NCBI GenBank assembly: GCA_037974665.1
Contig: CM075783.1
Location: forward strand, 20,616,762-20,680,761
Source: Ehretia macrophylla
Lineage: Eukaryota; Streptophyta; Magnoliopsida; Boraginales; Ehretiaceae
DNA length: 64,000 nt
Direction: 5' to 3'
Both the position numbers and the translations under genes were made by a program. A model generated the notes under the pieces. It was not told the origin of the DNA, did not search any database, and worked only from the letters and a program-made list of their open reading frames with translations. Below, piece by piece: positions 1 through 9,842 of the stretch. How positions within the stretch are numbered: position 1 is the first letter of the stretch; the number at the start of each line of letters is the position of its first letter.

Positions 1-117
1 GGGTGGGGTTTTCCTCTTGCATTTAAGTCCCCATGAAGGAAAGGGCAAAAGTGGTTTCGACCATGAGCCAAATTGATGGCCAAGGCCTTAAAATCATAGT
101 GATTTGAAGGTCCTTGT
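1..117. other. Left edge, unassigned sequence
   Basis: No gene or repeat boundary is recognised. The sequence runs up to the putative CACTA-like terminus at 118. The trinucleotide TGT at 115-117 is a candidate target-site duplication of that element. Confidence 0.4.
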
Positions 118-184
118 CACTTCTAGAAAAACAGGGAAGGACGACAGACGTTTTCTGTCGCTATTCCGTTGCTAATTTTAATTA

Positions 185-409
185 GTGACAAAATCCCGTC
201 ACAAAATGACCGTCACAAATTAGGTCATCGCTAAATTGAGTTTCTGTCACTAAATCGGTTGCTATTTCGCGAAGGAAATGGTTCATCGCCCTAGCCGTGA
301 CAAAATCCCGTCACAAAATGACCGTCACAAATTAGGTCATCGCTAAATTGAGTTTCTGTCACTAAATCGGTTGCTATTTCGCGAAGGAAATGGTTCATCG
401 CCCTAGCCG
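185..409. repeat. 112-bp tandem duplication in CACTA-like subterminal region
   Basis: Two nearly identical copies, 185-296 and 297-408, each starting GTGACAAAATCCCGTCAC. The unit is made of the same short motifs (GTCACAAA, ATCGCTAAA, GTCACTAAA) that fill the element's ends. Reading frames across it are by-products of the repeat. Confidence 0.85.
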
Positions 410-779
410 TCACTATTTAGCGACCGCTTGCGACGAAAATAATACGGTTGCTAAATCCGTCACTAAATGATGACGGTAAAGGTTTGTTGCTAAATTTATT
501 GCTAAATAGCGACGGATTGCGACAAACATAATACAATCGCTAAAGCCATCACTAAATATTGACGAACAACGTTTGTCGCAACATCTATCGCTAAATAACG
601 AGTAAACTAATACCGTCACTAAAAAGCAACAACAAAATTTCATCACGAAGTCTGTCACAAAATAGCTACGAACATTGGCAATGGAATCACGTCCATAGCT
701 ATTAGGCGACAAAGCGGGATCCATAGCCGCTTCCGTCACTATTTGTGATGTAAGTAGTTCGTCGCTAAATATTATTTCT

Positions 780-2170
780 ATATACAAATTTAGTAATTTA
801 AATGCAAAATATTATTAAATAGGAATAAAAAGTAGAATTTATTAATCAAAACTCAAATTTCTAAATACAAAAAATTTATATTACAAAAATAAAAAATATT
901 ATTAGTAGCTTTCTCTTCTCGTGTGTGTTTCCATAAATAGAGCAGTCATTCCTAAATAATTCATACTAACACTAATTCTTCCAGCATCATCACTCTTATT
1001 GATTGTAATTCTTCTAAGCATCATCTTCTTGTCCTTGTCTCTTGATATTTCTCCTTGATTCCTGAGTCTCGTTTAGTGGCATTCGAAGATTCTTTTTGGA
1101 ATTTTCATAAAGCAGGAAATGAACTTAGCAATGAATTTAAATATCAGCCTCTCTTCTTCTTCACTCTCCAACCATTTGCTTGCTCTGTCGACCATCTGCT
1201 CAGAAATACGTCCCATTTTCTCACACCATATTGATTTACCAACCTTATCAATTTCATGCATAACGGAAACCACAAAATAGAAGATGAGAAAAGAATTGAC
1301 ACGAAAACTCAAAATAAACATACTTTTCCACAAGTGCCATTAGTTTTCTAAAATAGTTTCATTCAAATCATTATGTAAGATAATTTTTTAAAAAAACTAA
1401 CAGAGAGAGTTCAAAGCATAGATAGTTTAAATTAAGGAGCATAGATAGTTTAAATTAAGGGATTTAAATAAAAGATTTTTTTATTGACATGTAGAATTAG
1501 CAGTGTTTCTAAACTGTAACTAATTTCAAACATGAAATTTTTTTATAAATGGTATCATAATCTCTCATGTTACTAGCGAAACAAAAAACTCTTGAAAAAA
1601 GTAATTGGATGATGTCAGTTTCCAACCTTAAATTAAATTGTCATATTCCATATCGCAATTTTGATATATAGTGCTAGAAGTGGAGACAATGTGGAGAAGA
1701 AATAACTCAACTTCTGAAGGTCAATTTCAGATGCTTGAAGGCAATTAATTAATTAACTCGATTACTCATAAGTGAAAAGATACCTGGCATCATTTACTTG
1801 GTATAAAATCAATGTGAAAATCAAGAACCAAATTAAGAAAGCTAATGGACTAGATAATAAACATACTGGTGTTTTGTAGGCTCTTGTGGTTTATGTCCAA
1901 TAAGTATTGTCCCTGAAGACAACACGAAAGAAAAATTATTAGTTGTGGAAAATCAAGCAATTACATGAATACATTTTAGTGAAAAAATATAAACTAGAAG
2001 CAAGGCTGATCAAATTTACCCTCAAAACCAGAACACTTGGATTGAGCTTCATTAGACATTTTCAACTATTCATCAAGGTTACCATTTTCTCATCTGTTAA
2101 AGAGTTAGGAAACCAATTTGCAAAAAGTCAAGAATTATTAAAGCAAGCTCTTAAATGAACATGTTTTTAC
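780..2170. other. Interior of CACTA-like element, weak exon-like stretches
   Basis: AT-rich sequence. On the minus strand a block at about 1081-1259 reads as a plausible helical peptide (MHEIDKVGKSIWCEKMGRIS and onward), ending at a stop near 1076. Another short block at about 1873-1917 has an AG-type left border (CTTCAG). Neither can be joined convincingly to the better supported exons at 2171-3256, so no gene model is claimed here. Confidence 0.25.
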
Positions 2171-4140
2171 CTTTTTCCTCGATGAGACTGGCTGCTTTGC
2201 TTTATTAATTCCCTGAGAGATTTTTCCATGTCCTCCTTCTCAATTCTAAGTTTCTTTATCTCATTTTCACCTACAATTAAAATCCAGAAACATTTTGCAT
2301 CTTTACATTAGTTAGGCACAAAAATTAAATAGAAAAGACTGGTATATCGAGTATAAAGCCTTAGCTTTTCTGTTGTTGAATCTGCCAGTGACATAATTAC
2401 CCTATTTTAGAAAATGTAAATGCAAAAGCTTTTGTTCACCTTTCCACGGTACTAGACAACCATCTGAAGACAACATTGAGAGTTTGTATTTGATGTGTTT
2501 GAGATTTGGAGTTTAAATGTATTCATTTTAGAGGTGTTCAAGCTTATTTGTGTCATTAGTTAGTCACTTTTAGCATTTCTTGGATAAATGATCTTGACAA
2601 TTTTAATGCTTAAAAGTCACCAATTAATGCTAATTTTACATTGTAGGTGTGTTCGAGATGAAAAATGAACCAAAGTGAATGAAAGAAAAGAAGAAAAGAT
2701 GTTGAAGAAATTTTGATCAAAAAAATATAGTTGAATTTTATTGTCATATTATTACTTTTATAGCACTACTACTTCACAATTGTTTTAGTACATTTTCACA
2801 ATCACTTAGCATCACATGGCATTACCACTTCACAAGCACACATATGGCCACATGAAGTTAACAAAGGAAAATGGCCTTTTTAGTTTTCTACTTCTTTTTT
2901 CTTTTTTTACACTTTGAAGCAGCAAAGTTCTGCTCTTTTCTTTTTATTTCTTTTGCATTTGACACTTAACACTTATTCACATGCATATTTCAACACCATA
3001 AACCATCACCAATCAGCACAATTTATTGACACTTCCACTAACTAACACGACACATACCACAATTTCCCACTTCAACTCTACAAACCAACACCAATTCACG
3101 TCATGCACCTTCCCAATTCAGCACGAGCCGCAAAATTAACCAAGCACCTGGACTATGATTTTTGAAGAGTTGATATTCTCCCTTGATTGCCTCTTGTTGG
3201 AGCTTGAGCTTGTAGATAGAGAGAAAAGCATCCATGATTATACAACTCTTCTTTACCTACGAAAAGAACATCATTCATCATTTGCTTGACATTTTACATA
3301 AACATTTTTTGATCGTCAACTAGAAAGAAAAGTAAAACAAGTGTTATAGCTTTATATTACTGATTTTGATTTGGTAAGAGTTCATAAAATGTGAAGCTTT
3401 CTGCGCAACATCATTCTCCTTTGCAGCTTAGACACCATCTCTTTCTCTCACTCACTATATCTTTCTTATCAAAAATTGAGCTTAAACTAAGTTTGATAAA
3501 ATCCACATATACATTTCTGTTGATATTTTGGCATAAGTAGTTGATTTCTATGTTCCCTGTCGATTGTTAAGTAGAGTTCAAGATTTTGACATCTACAAAT
3601 TATCACACCTATACATTCATAACTCTTAATTATATACAAATTTACTACTCAATTATCCATTAATTATCAGCTAAAACATCTATAAACGGTGAATTATAAT
3701 ATGATATTATATTTGTAAATATTAGTTTGTGTGTGTGTGTATGTGTAGAGAAGCTATCTAAGCACAACGATAGCAATACAATCAGTAAACTCCATTTGCA
3801 TATCCACTTAAACAAATAAAAACTTGAGAAATTAATCAATAAAAAAAAATCTTAATAAGTATGTCATAAATCGCTACACATATTCATAAAAAAATCTATT
3901 AAATAAATTAATAAAACGAAGCCGTGAAAGCCGTGAAGCAAGAGATGAAAACACAAATTCCGATTCGTACCTTCAAGGTGAAAGCTGCGTCGGAGCTTCA
4001 CAGTCATCGGAATTTGAAAGCTGAAGGAGGAGCTTCACCGTCGTCGAAATATGAAAGCTGCGTCGGAGCTTCGACAGAGAGAGTGTGTTGTCGCGCATTA
4101 ATAAGAAGAAACTAAAACCCTAGATCTAAATTTTCACCAA
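2171..4140 (-). pseudogene. Spliced gene remnant inside the CACTA-like element
   Basis: Three minus-strand blocks have matching splice signals. A possible 5' leader exon (about 4140-3971) ends at a GTACGA donor. A second exon (3256-3148) follows a TTTCGTAG acceptor, carries an ATG at 3235 and encodes MDAFLSIYKLKLQQEAIKGE and onward, ending in phase 1 at a GTGCTT donor. A third exon (2270-2171) follows a TTGTAG acceptor, continues in the same phase as a charged coiled-coil-like segment (ENEIKKLRIEKEDMEKSLRE) and ends at a GTAAAA donor. The phases agree across the intron, which is unlikely by chance. Further exons were not resolved. It may be a captured host gene, an accessory gene of the element or a remnant of the locus it entered. 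I do not recognise the protein. Confidence 0.35.
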
Positions 4141-4156
4141 TCAAAGAAAGAACTTC

Positions 4157-4665
4157 TGATGGGGAACATGAATCACATGAGTTCATGAAAAAAAAGAGAA
4201 CATCAAAGCCAAGAAAAAGAACTACTAAACCTTCTCAAGAACCATATTTTGGAGCCTTAAATCTTTGAGTATAGATGCGTTATGGAGGAGTATTATATAT
4301 GGTTGTGAAAATCTCATGGCATTCAACAAGTTCATAACAAGATTTGGCTTCAATCCTCATCTAAGTATAATTTTTTAGCTGCCCAAAGTTTGCTATTTAT
4401 CCTTATGTTGTGAACAGTACTATTCATACCCGAATAATACTTTTTGGTTGTTTTTTCTCCCACATAGGAAATTTAGGAAATCTTTAGGCCTAAGAGCTCC
4501 TATAAATATATAGCTCCCCAAGCTCAATAAACACACTTCAATCAATATAAAGCTAGTATTGTATACTTCATCTCTAACATTCTAGAGTTGTAATATTTAA
4601 AGTTTTCCTTGTATCAATGACATTTTGTTAGAACGAATCTAGTGTTTCACTTATGTCCTACGTTA
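4157..4665 (+). repeat. 5' LTR of the 4157-6861 element
   Basis: It is 509 bp and aligns along its whole length with 6352-6861, with a moderate number of substitutions and small indels, so the insertion is not recent. It contains CTATAAATATATAG near 4500, a likely promoter TATA region, about 160 bp before the LTR end. Confidence 0.88.
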
Positions 4666-4718
4666 GTTGGCACTAGAGCCAAGTTAGCGAGTCCTAGCTT
4701 AGACGGTTGTAGTTGTAA

Positions 4719-4836
4719 TTGAGTCGTATGCTCTGCACTTGCCACGTGTAGTGGACCCTGTGCATTAGAAATCTTGATTGGTCGATTGAGTCGTATGCTC
4801 TGCACTTGCCACGTGTAGTGGATCCTGTGCATCAGA
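4719..4836 (+). repeat. 67-bp-period tandem duplication in element leader
   Basis: TTGAGTCGTATGCTCTGCAC and the following 30 or so bases occur at 4719 and again at 4786, just after the primer site and before the ATG at 4878. Confidence 0.8.
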
Positions 4837-4877
4837 AAACTCAAAATATTAAATTACAAACTTATAAGCCGGAGAAG

Positions 4878-5968
4878 ATGATGTCCGAAAATAATGATAG
4901 CAGCAACAGTGGTAACGGCGGCAATGGCGGCAAAAATGGCGGCTATGTCAACATCAATATTGCTGGTAGCAGTCATAGCAGAGGCGAAGGCGACCATCCT
5001 ATCGACGGTGATCGAAGGGTGAAGGCCTTTTTGGCAGCGTTAGAAGCCCAAGAAGCACGAGTGACTCGTGAACTTTGCGAGATTCGCGACTTCTGTGCTA
5101 ACTTGAACTTAAACGCCAACGAGGTTTGTGTAGATGGTGGAATCAATCGTGCCAAAGAAAATGTATGTGGCCAACCTATCAATCAATGCAACCTTACAGT
5201 TCATCATAAACAACCAGCTTATGAAGATGAATTTAAGGATAAGGCTTTAAATTATCGTAGGTACAATCAAGAGCAAGTGGGATTCAGTAACAGATCTCAA
5301 CATCCTGATAAACATGGTTTTGCTCAACAGCGCATCTTCTATTTGAAATGCAGCATTCAAGGAAGGGTATGCGACATTATTATTGACAATGGAAGCTGGG
5401 AGAATATTGTTTCAAGAGCTTTTGTGAATCACCTAAAGCTACCCACTGAACCTCATCCAACACCATACGAGATTGGGTGGGTCAAGAAAGGACCTTCAAT
5501 CAAGGTCACAGAAGTTTGTAAAGTTTTTATTTCTATCGGAAAATCTTACCATGATGAAATTATTTGTGACGTAATTGACATGGATGCTTGCCATATTCTA
5601 CTTGGGGGCCATGGCAAAATAACGTCAATGGAACTTATCGTGAGAGAATAAATGCCTTTATTTTTTGGTGGAATGGAGAAAAGATTGTTATGCTTTGGAC
5701 TAACAAAGATCAACCTAAAGCATTCAAAGTGAAGGAGAAATCTTTACTCGATGTTATCAATTCAACAAATGATTTTATCCTGAAGTCAAAGGAGGCTAGA
5801 GAAGTTTTGCCTATTATTGCGAAAGGAGAAGAATCTTATATAGGCAAAAATCCAAAAGAGGAGCAACTCATAATGGAAACGTTTAAGGAGATCATTCCTA
5901 TTGTGTCTCTGGAAGGAATCGAGTCCGATGCAAAACTTCCATCATTATTCAAGGAATCTCAATGTTAG
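4878..5968 (+). pseudogene. Retrotransposon gag-side fragment plus retropepsin, frameshifted
   Basis: From the ATG at 4878 an Asn/Gly-rich start (SNSGNGGNGGKNGGY) leads into a short helical region. A Ty3-type aspartic protease follows: FYLKCSIQGRVCDIIIDNGS, later a hydrophobic LPTEPHPTPYEIGW segment, then CDVIDMDACHILLGG. The catalytic triad reads D-N-G instead of the usual D-S-G or D-T-G. Right after the protease core the frame is lost at a run of five G near 5605. The expected continuation (PWQNNVNGTYRERINAFIFW) is in another frame up to the stop at 5968. The first in-frame stop of the starting frame is at 5649-5651. No polymerase follows. It is non-functional on its own. Confidence 0.75.
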
Positions 5969-6351
5969 CAGCTTACAGGGAAACATGTAGAATTTGGAGT
6001 AGGGACTGATGCTTCAAGTTGTTTTGCAATGGGAATACATAATCCATTTGAGTAGAACACATAGAAAAGTAAAAGTAGAACAATAGAAGATATATTGTCT
6101 TATTACTTTGGAAATTTCTATGGGAGTACTGAATATCGAAGATGGTCATATGGCCGAAATTCGAAAGGTAGACGATGCATACATGGATTAAAAAGTTTTA
6201 TAGTTTGGAGGCAATCGGAACTAGTGACATGTAAATCTTGTCATATTTTGTGGACCTTTAATTTCACAGACTTGTATGAATACTTTATGAAAAAGGATCT
6301 GATGTATCCAAGAATTAACTCGATGGCGAGTTTTTCTCAAGTGAGAGGGAA

Positions 6352-6861
6352 TGATGGGGAACATGAATCACATGAGTTCATGAAAAAAAAAGAGAAAATC
6401 AAACCCAAAAAGAAGAACTACTAAACCTTTTTAAGAACCCTATTTTGGAGCTTTAAATCTTTGAGTATGGATGCATTATGGAGGAATATTATATATGGTT
6501 GCGAATATCTCATGGCATTCAACAAGTTCATAACAAGATTCGGTTTCAATCCTCACCTAAGTATAATTTTTTAGCTGCCCAAAGTTTGCTATTTATCCTT
6601 ATGTTGTGAACAGTACTATTCATATATGAATAGTATTATTTGATTGTTTTTTCTCCCATATAGGAAGTTTAGGAAATCTTTGGGCCTAAGAGCTCCTATA
6701 AATAGATAGCTCCCCAAGCTCAATAAACACACTTCAATCAATACAATGCTAGTATTGTACACTTCATCTCTAGTATTCTAGAGTTGTAATATTTAAAGTT
6801 TTCCTTGTATCAATAACGTTTTGCTAGAACGAATCTAGTGTTTCGCTTCCGTCCTGCGTCA
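6352..6861 (+). repeat. 3' LTR of the 4157-6861 element
   Basis: It is 510 bp and homologous to 4157-4665. It ends GTCCTGCGTCA and is followed immediately by the target duplication ACTTC. Confidence 0.88.
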
Positions 6862-6866
6862 ACTTC

Positions 6867-7457
6867 ACAATTTCTAATCAAATAACTATTTTTGTGAATA
6901 TTAATCGCATTAATATCAGCAGATTCAAAATACTTTGAAGCAAAGTTTAAACCTAAAACTCATAAATGTAAAAAACCCCCAATAAAATTGTAAGAAAGTG
7001 ATTGAAAAGAGGGTAGAGAAGTAATACCACAACCCAAAAATAGAAGAAGAAAGAGAGGGGAGAGGAGAGAGGCCGGCAGCGCCGGTAATATTGGTGGGCG
7101 CGCGGTGATGGGGCGTGGTCTTGGGGGGTGAGGGGTGGCGAGGTTTTGTTTTCTTTTTCTTTGATGGTTGTAGTTTGGAACTTTTTATTGAGTAATTTAA
7201 ATTTTTGTCCATTTTAGTGACGGACCAGCAGGAGTCCGCCTCTATTTTAGTGACGGACCAGTTGGTCCGTCTCTATTTTAGAGACACAGTTGGATTTTTT
7301 TAATAAAAAAATATTTTATTTTGTTTTATTTTCATTTTTTTAATTGTGTATCTTTTTTATAAGCTAATTTAATTTTTTTATATAAATATTTTAATTATTT
7401 TTCTCATTTAAAAAAAATATATATTTAAGTTTAGTTGTTAATTAATTTAATCAATAT
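6867..7457. other. CACTA-like interior, AT-rich with GTGACGGACC motifs
   Basis: AT-rich sequence with no supported gene. At 7214-7292 the motif TTTAGTGACGGACCAG is repeated, with complementary GGTCCGTCTCTATTTTAG beside it, another subterminal-style cluster. A proline-rich minus-strand reading frame at 6925-7212 is not supported by anything else. Confidence 0.4.
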
Positions 7458-8450
7458 TGATCAATTAATTTAAGGTCTCATTTTTAATATTTTTACTAAT
7501 GTCCGTCGCTAAAGCTGTCACTAATTAGTGACCGCTTTAGCGAGGGCAACTCGATTTTTAATATTTTTACTAATGTTCGTCGCTAAAGCCGTCACTAATT
7601 AGAATTAGTGACAGATTTAGCGACGGGTATCAGAAACTAATTTAAAAAATAAACATTACAAGTCATGATTTCTTATAAAATGCATCTTATAGTCAATTGA
7701 CAATATGAACATGAATTTTTTAACTTAATTCAATGTCCGAACAACTTTCATATTGAGAATCGCAAAAAATAGATGAAATGAGTTATTATTGTTCATAGTT
7801 TGTATTATAGACAATAACATGTGATTACGTCAAATTATTTAAATTTCATGTTCTGGACCTAGGTTATTATTAATTTAAACTAGTCTATACTTTTACTAGG
7901 CTTACCAATAATGTACAGTACTGATCAATTAATTTAAGGGCTCATTTTTAATATTTTTACTAATGTCCATCGTTAAAGTCATCACTAATTAGTGACCGCT
8001 TTAGCGAGGGCAACTCGATTTTTAATATTTTTACTAATGTCCATCGCTAAAGCCGTCACTAATTAAAATTAGTGACATATTTAACGACGGGTATCAGAAA
8101 CTAATTTAAAAAATAAACGTTACAAGTTATGATTTCTTATCAAATGCATCTTATAGTCCATTGACAATGTTAACATGAATTTTTCAACTTAATTCGATGT
8201 CCGAACAACTTTCAGAGTGAGAATCACAAAAAATGGATGAAATGAGTTATTATTGTCCATAGTTTGTATTATAGACAATAACATGTGATTACGTCAAATT
8301 ATTTATATTTCATGTTCTGGGCCTAGGTTGTTATTAATTTAAACTCGTCTATACTTTTACTAGGCTTACCAATAATGTACAGTACTGATCAATTAATTTA
8401 AGGGCTCATTTCTAATATTTTTACTAATGTCTGTCGCTAATTAGAATTAG
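7458..8450. repeat. 464-bp tandem repeat, two copies and a partial third
   Basis: The unit starting TGATCAATTAATTTAAGG begins at 7458, 7922 and 8386, exactly 464 bp apart each time. Each unit begins with paired GTCGCTAAAG and CCGTCACTAATTAG motifs and ends with an AT-rich spacer (TTTACTAGGCTTACCAATAA). The third copy breaks off near 8450 and runs into further subterminal motifs up to the element's right end. Confidence 0.9.
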
Positions 8451-8707
8451 TGATAAATTTAGCAAGGGAAGCCTGAGAGTCCCTCGCTAAAACCGCCATT
8501 AATCTATCAGCCGTCACTAATCCGTCACAATTTTGCGAGGGATTAGTAATAAAATTTAGTTGTATCGTTTTCCCGTTGCAAAGACGTCATCGCTAATTCG
8601 TCACAAATTAGTGACTAAGTCTTTTGTTGATAAATCCGTCGCTAAGTAGCGACAGACTTTTTGCTGTCGCTAAAATCCGTCGCCCGTTTGTATTTTTTTT
8701 AGTACTG

Positions 8708-9842
8708 TGTAGGTGAAAAGAAATCGAGATAGGAAAATCAAAAGAAAATGAATGTGTTCATGTTTTCTATTTTGAGAAAGAAAAGAAAAGATAAACGTTA
8801 TCTGACGAAACTTATTTTCCTCTTATATTAATATTGACTATGACTAAATGGACTCTAAACTATAGAAAAATGGAAACATACAGTTTAGATGAGTCGTCTT
8901 TCTTTTTTCTTTTTTTTTTCTTCACTGAGACCTCTCGACTTTTGTGTCTGCCATATAGTATTTAGTATTAGTGACAGGAGGAATGTATAGTAAGGGTAGC
9001 GTGCCAAAAACTGACAATAATGGTACTTGTAGACCTCAAATTTATAATTAAGATTTTGGATCCAGAATTCCGAGATTTTTTTTTTTTTTTTTGTTTTTTA
9101 TTGACGGGTCACTAGCAATAAATTTTATTCGAGAGGTATCATCGTAATGGAAAAGGTCTAGAGTTATTTTGATAACGTAATGGAGAAGGTCACCAGCAAC
9201 TAAAGTTTATCCTATATTTGTCTTTTGGTTATTTTTATCTTTGAAGTCAAATATCTATTTATAGACGGTGTGAGTAAAATATTTAGTTAGTATGTAAAAT
9301 TAATTTGTTATTTTAACATGTTAATTAAGTATTTATATAAAAAATAATTAATAAATAATTTTATTATTTTAATATATTAATTAAATACATTAATAAGAAG
9401 TGATAAATAAATAATAAAAATAGAACGATATCTATTCGAGTTGAGTAAGCTTTCTTAGAAAACTAGAAATATTATAATACATGCTGGCCACAAGAATAAT
9501 TACAAAATGAACTTTTTTTTTAAATGAATAATTACAAAATGAACTTGTACCCCGATTAATCCCAAAAGCTGGCCTACCATGTCACCAAAATTTCTGAAAA
9601 CCTAGCCTAACTTTTGTTTTTTGGGTAAAAAAAAAAAAAAAACACTTCATTAAACACAAATGACAATTAACAAAGGGCCCAAAAGTGACCCGGAATTACA
9701 ACAGCACAACTGGATCAAGAAGTGATTCGAACCACAAACAAGCCAAAACCCAAATTAAAATACAAATCTGACCCAAACACAGCAGATGTCATGATAAATT
9801 CGATGGAAATCGGATAATATCACTCGTAAGATTCCTTCAAAC
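8708..9842. other. AT-rich intergenic sequence
   Basis: No gene is supported. There are long A and T runs near 9080 and 9630. The stretch just left of 9843 is the presumed 3' untranslated region of the family gene on the minus strand. Confidence 0.4.

Larger units (their letters stand above)
4157..6861 (+). mobile_element. Non-autonomous Ty3-type LTR retrotransposon (2.7 kb)
   Basis: Two direct LTRs (4157-4665 and 6352-6861) start TGATGGGGAAC and end CGTTA or CGTCA. A perfect 5-bp target duplication, ACTTC, lies at 4152-4156 and 6862-6866. The primer site follows the 5' LTR at about 4666 (GTTGGCACTAGAGCC), an altered form of the initiator-Met type. A purine tract (GTGAGAGGGAA) precedes the 3' LTR. 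The 1.7-kb interior holds a gag-side fragment and an aspartic protease, but no reverse transcriptase, RNase H or integrase. It must therefore have relied on a partner element. It is inserted inside the larger CACTA-like element. Confidence 0.9.
118..8707. mobile_element. Degraded CACTA-like DNA transposon (composite, 8.6 kb)
   Basis: The left end reads CACTTCTAGAAAAACAGGG, close to plant CACTA termini of the CACTACAAGAAAAA type. The right end, read on the minus strand, begins CAGTACTAAAAAAAATAC. TGT flanks both sides (115-117 and 8708-8710), which fits a 3-bp CACTA duplication. Both ends are packed with short direct and inverted motifs around GTCGCTAAA, GTCACTAAT and TTTAGCGACGG (about 145-770 and 7500-8700), the usual CACTA subterminal pattern. 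No transposase reading frame was found inside, so it is non-autonomous or decayed. It hosts a nested LTR element at 4157-6861. The termini are imperfect, so the outer limits are an inference. Confidence 0.5.

Noticed and set aside
413-787. Minus-strand reading frame of 124 codons
   Set aside because: It runs across CACTA-like subterminal motifs; the periodic motif explains the open frame.
4647-4844. Minus-strand reading frame of 65 codons
   Set aside because: It runs across the LTR boundary, the primer site and the 67-bp duplication of the nested retroelement.
6925-7212. Minus-strand proline/lysine-rich reading frame of 95 codons
   Set aside because: Low-complexity sequence inside the transposon; no recognisable domain or splice context.
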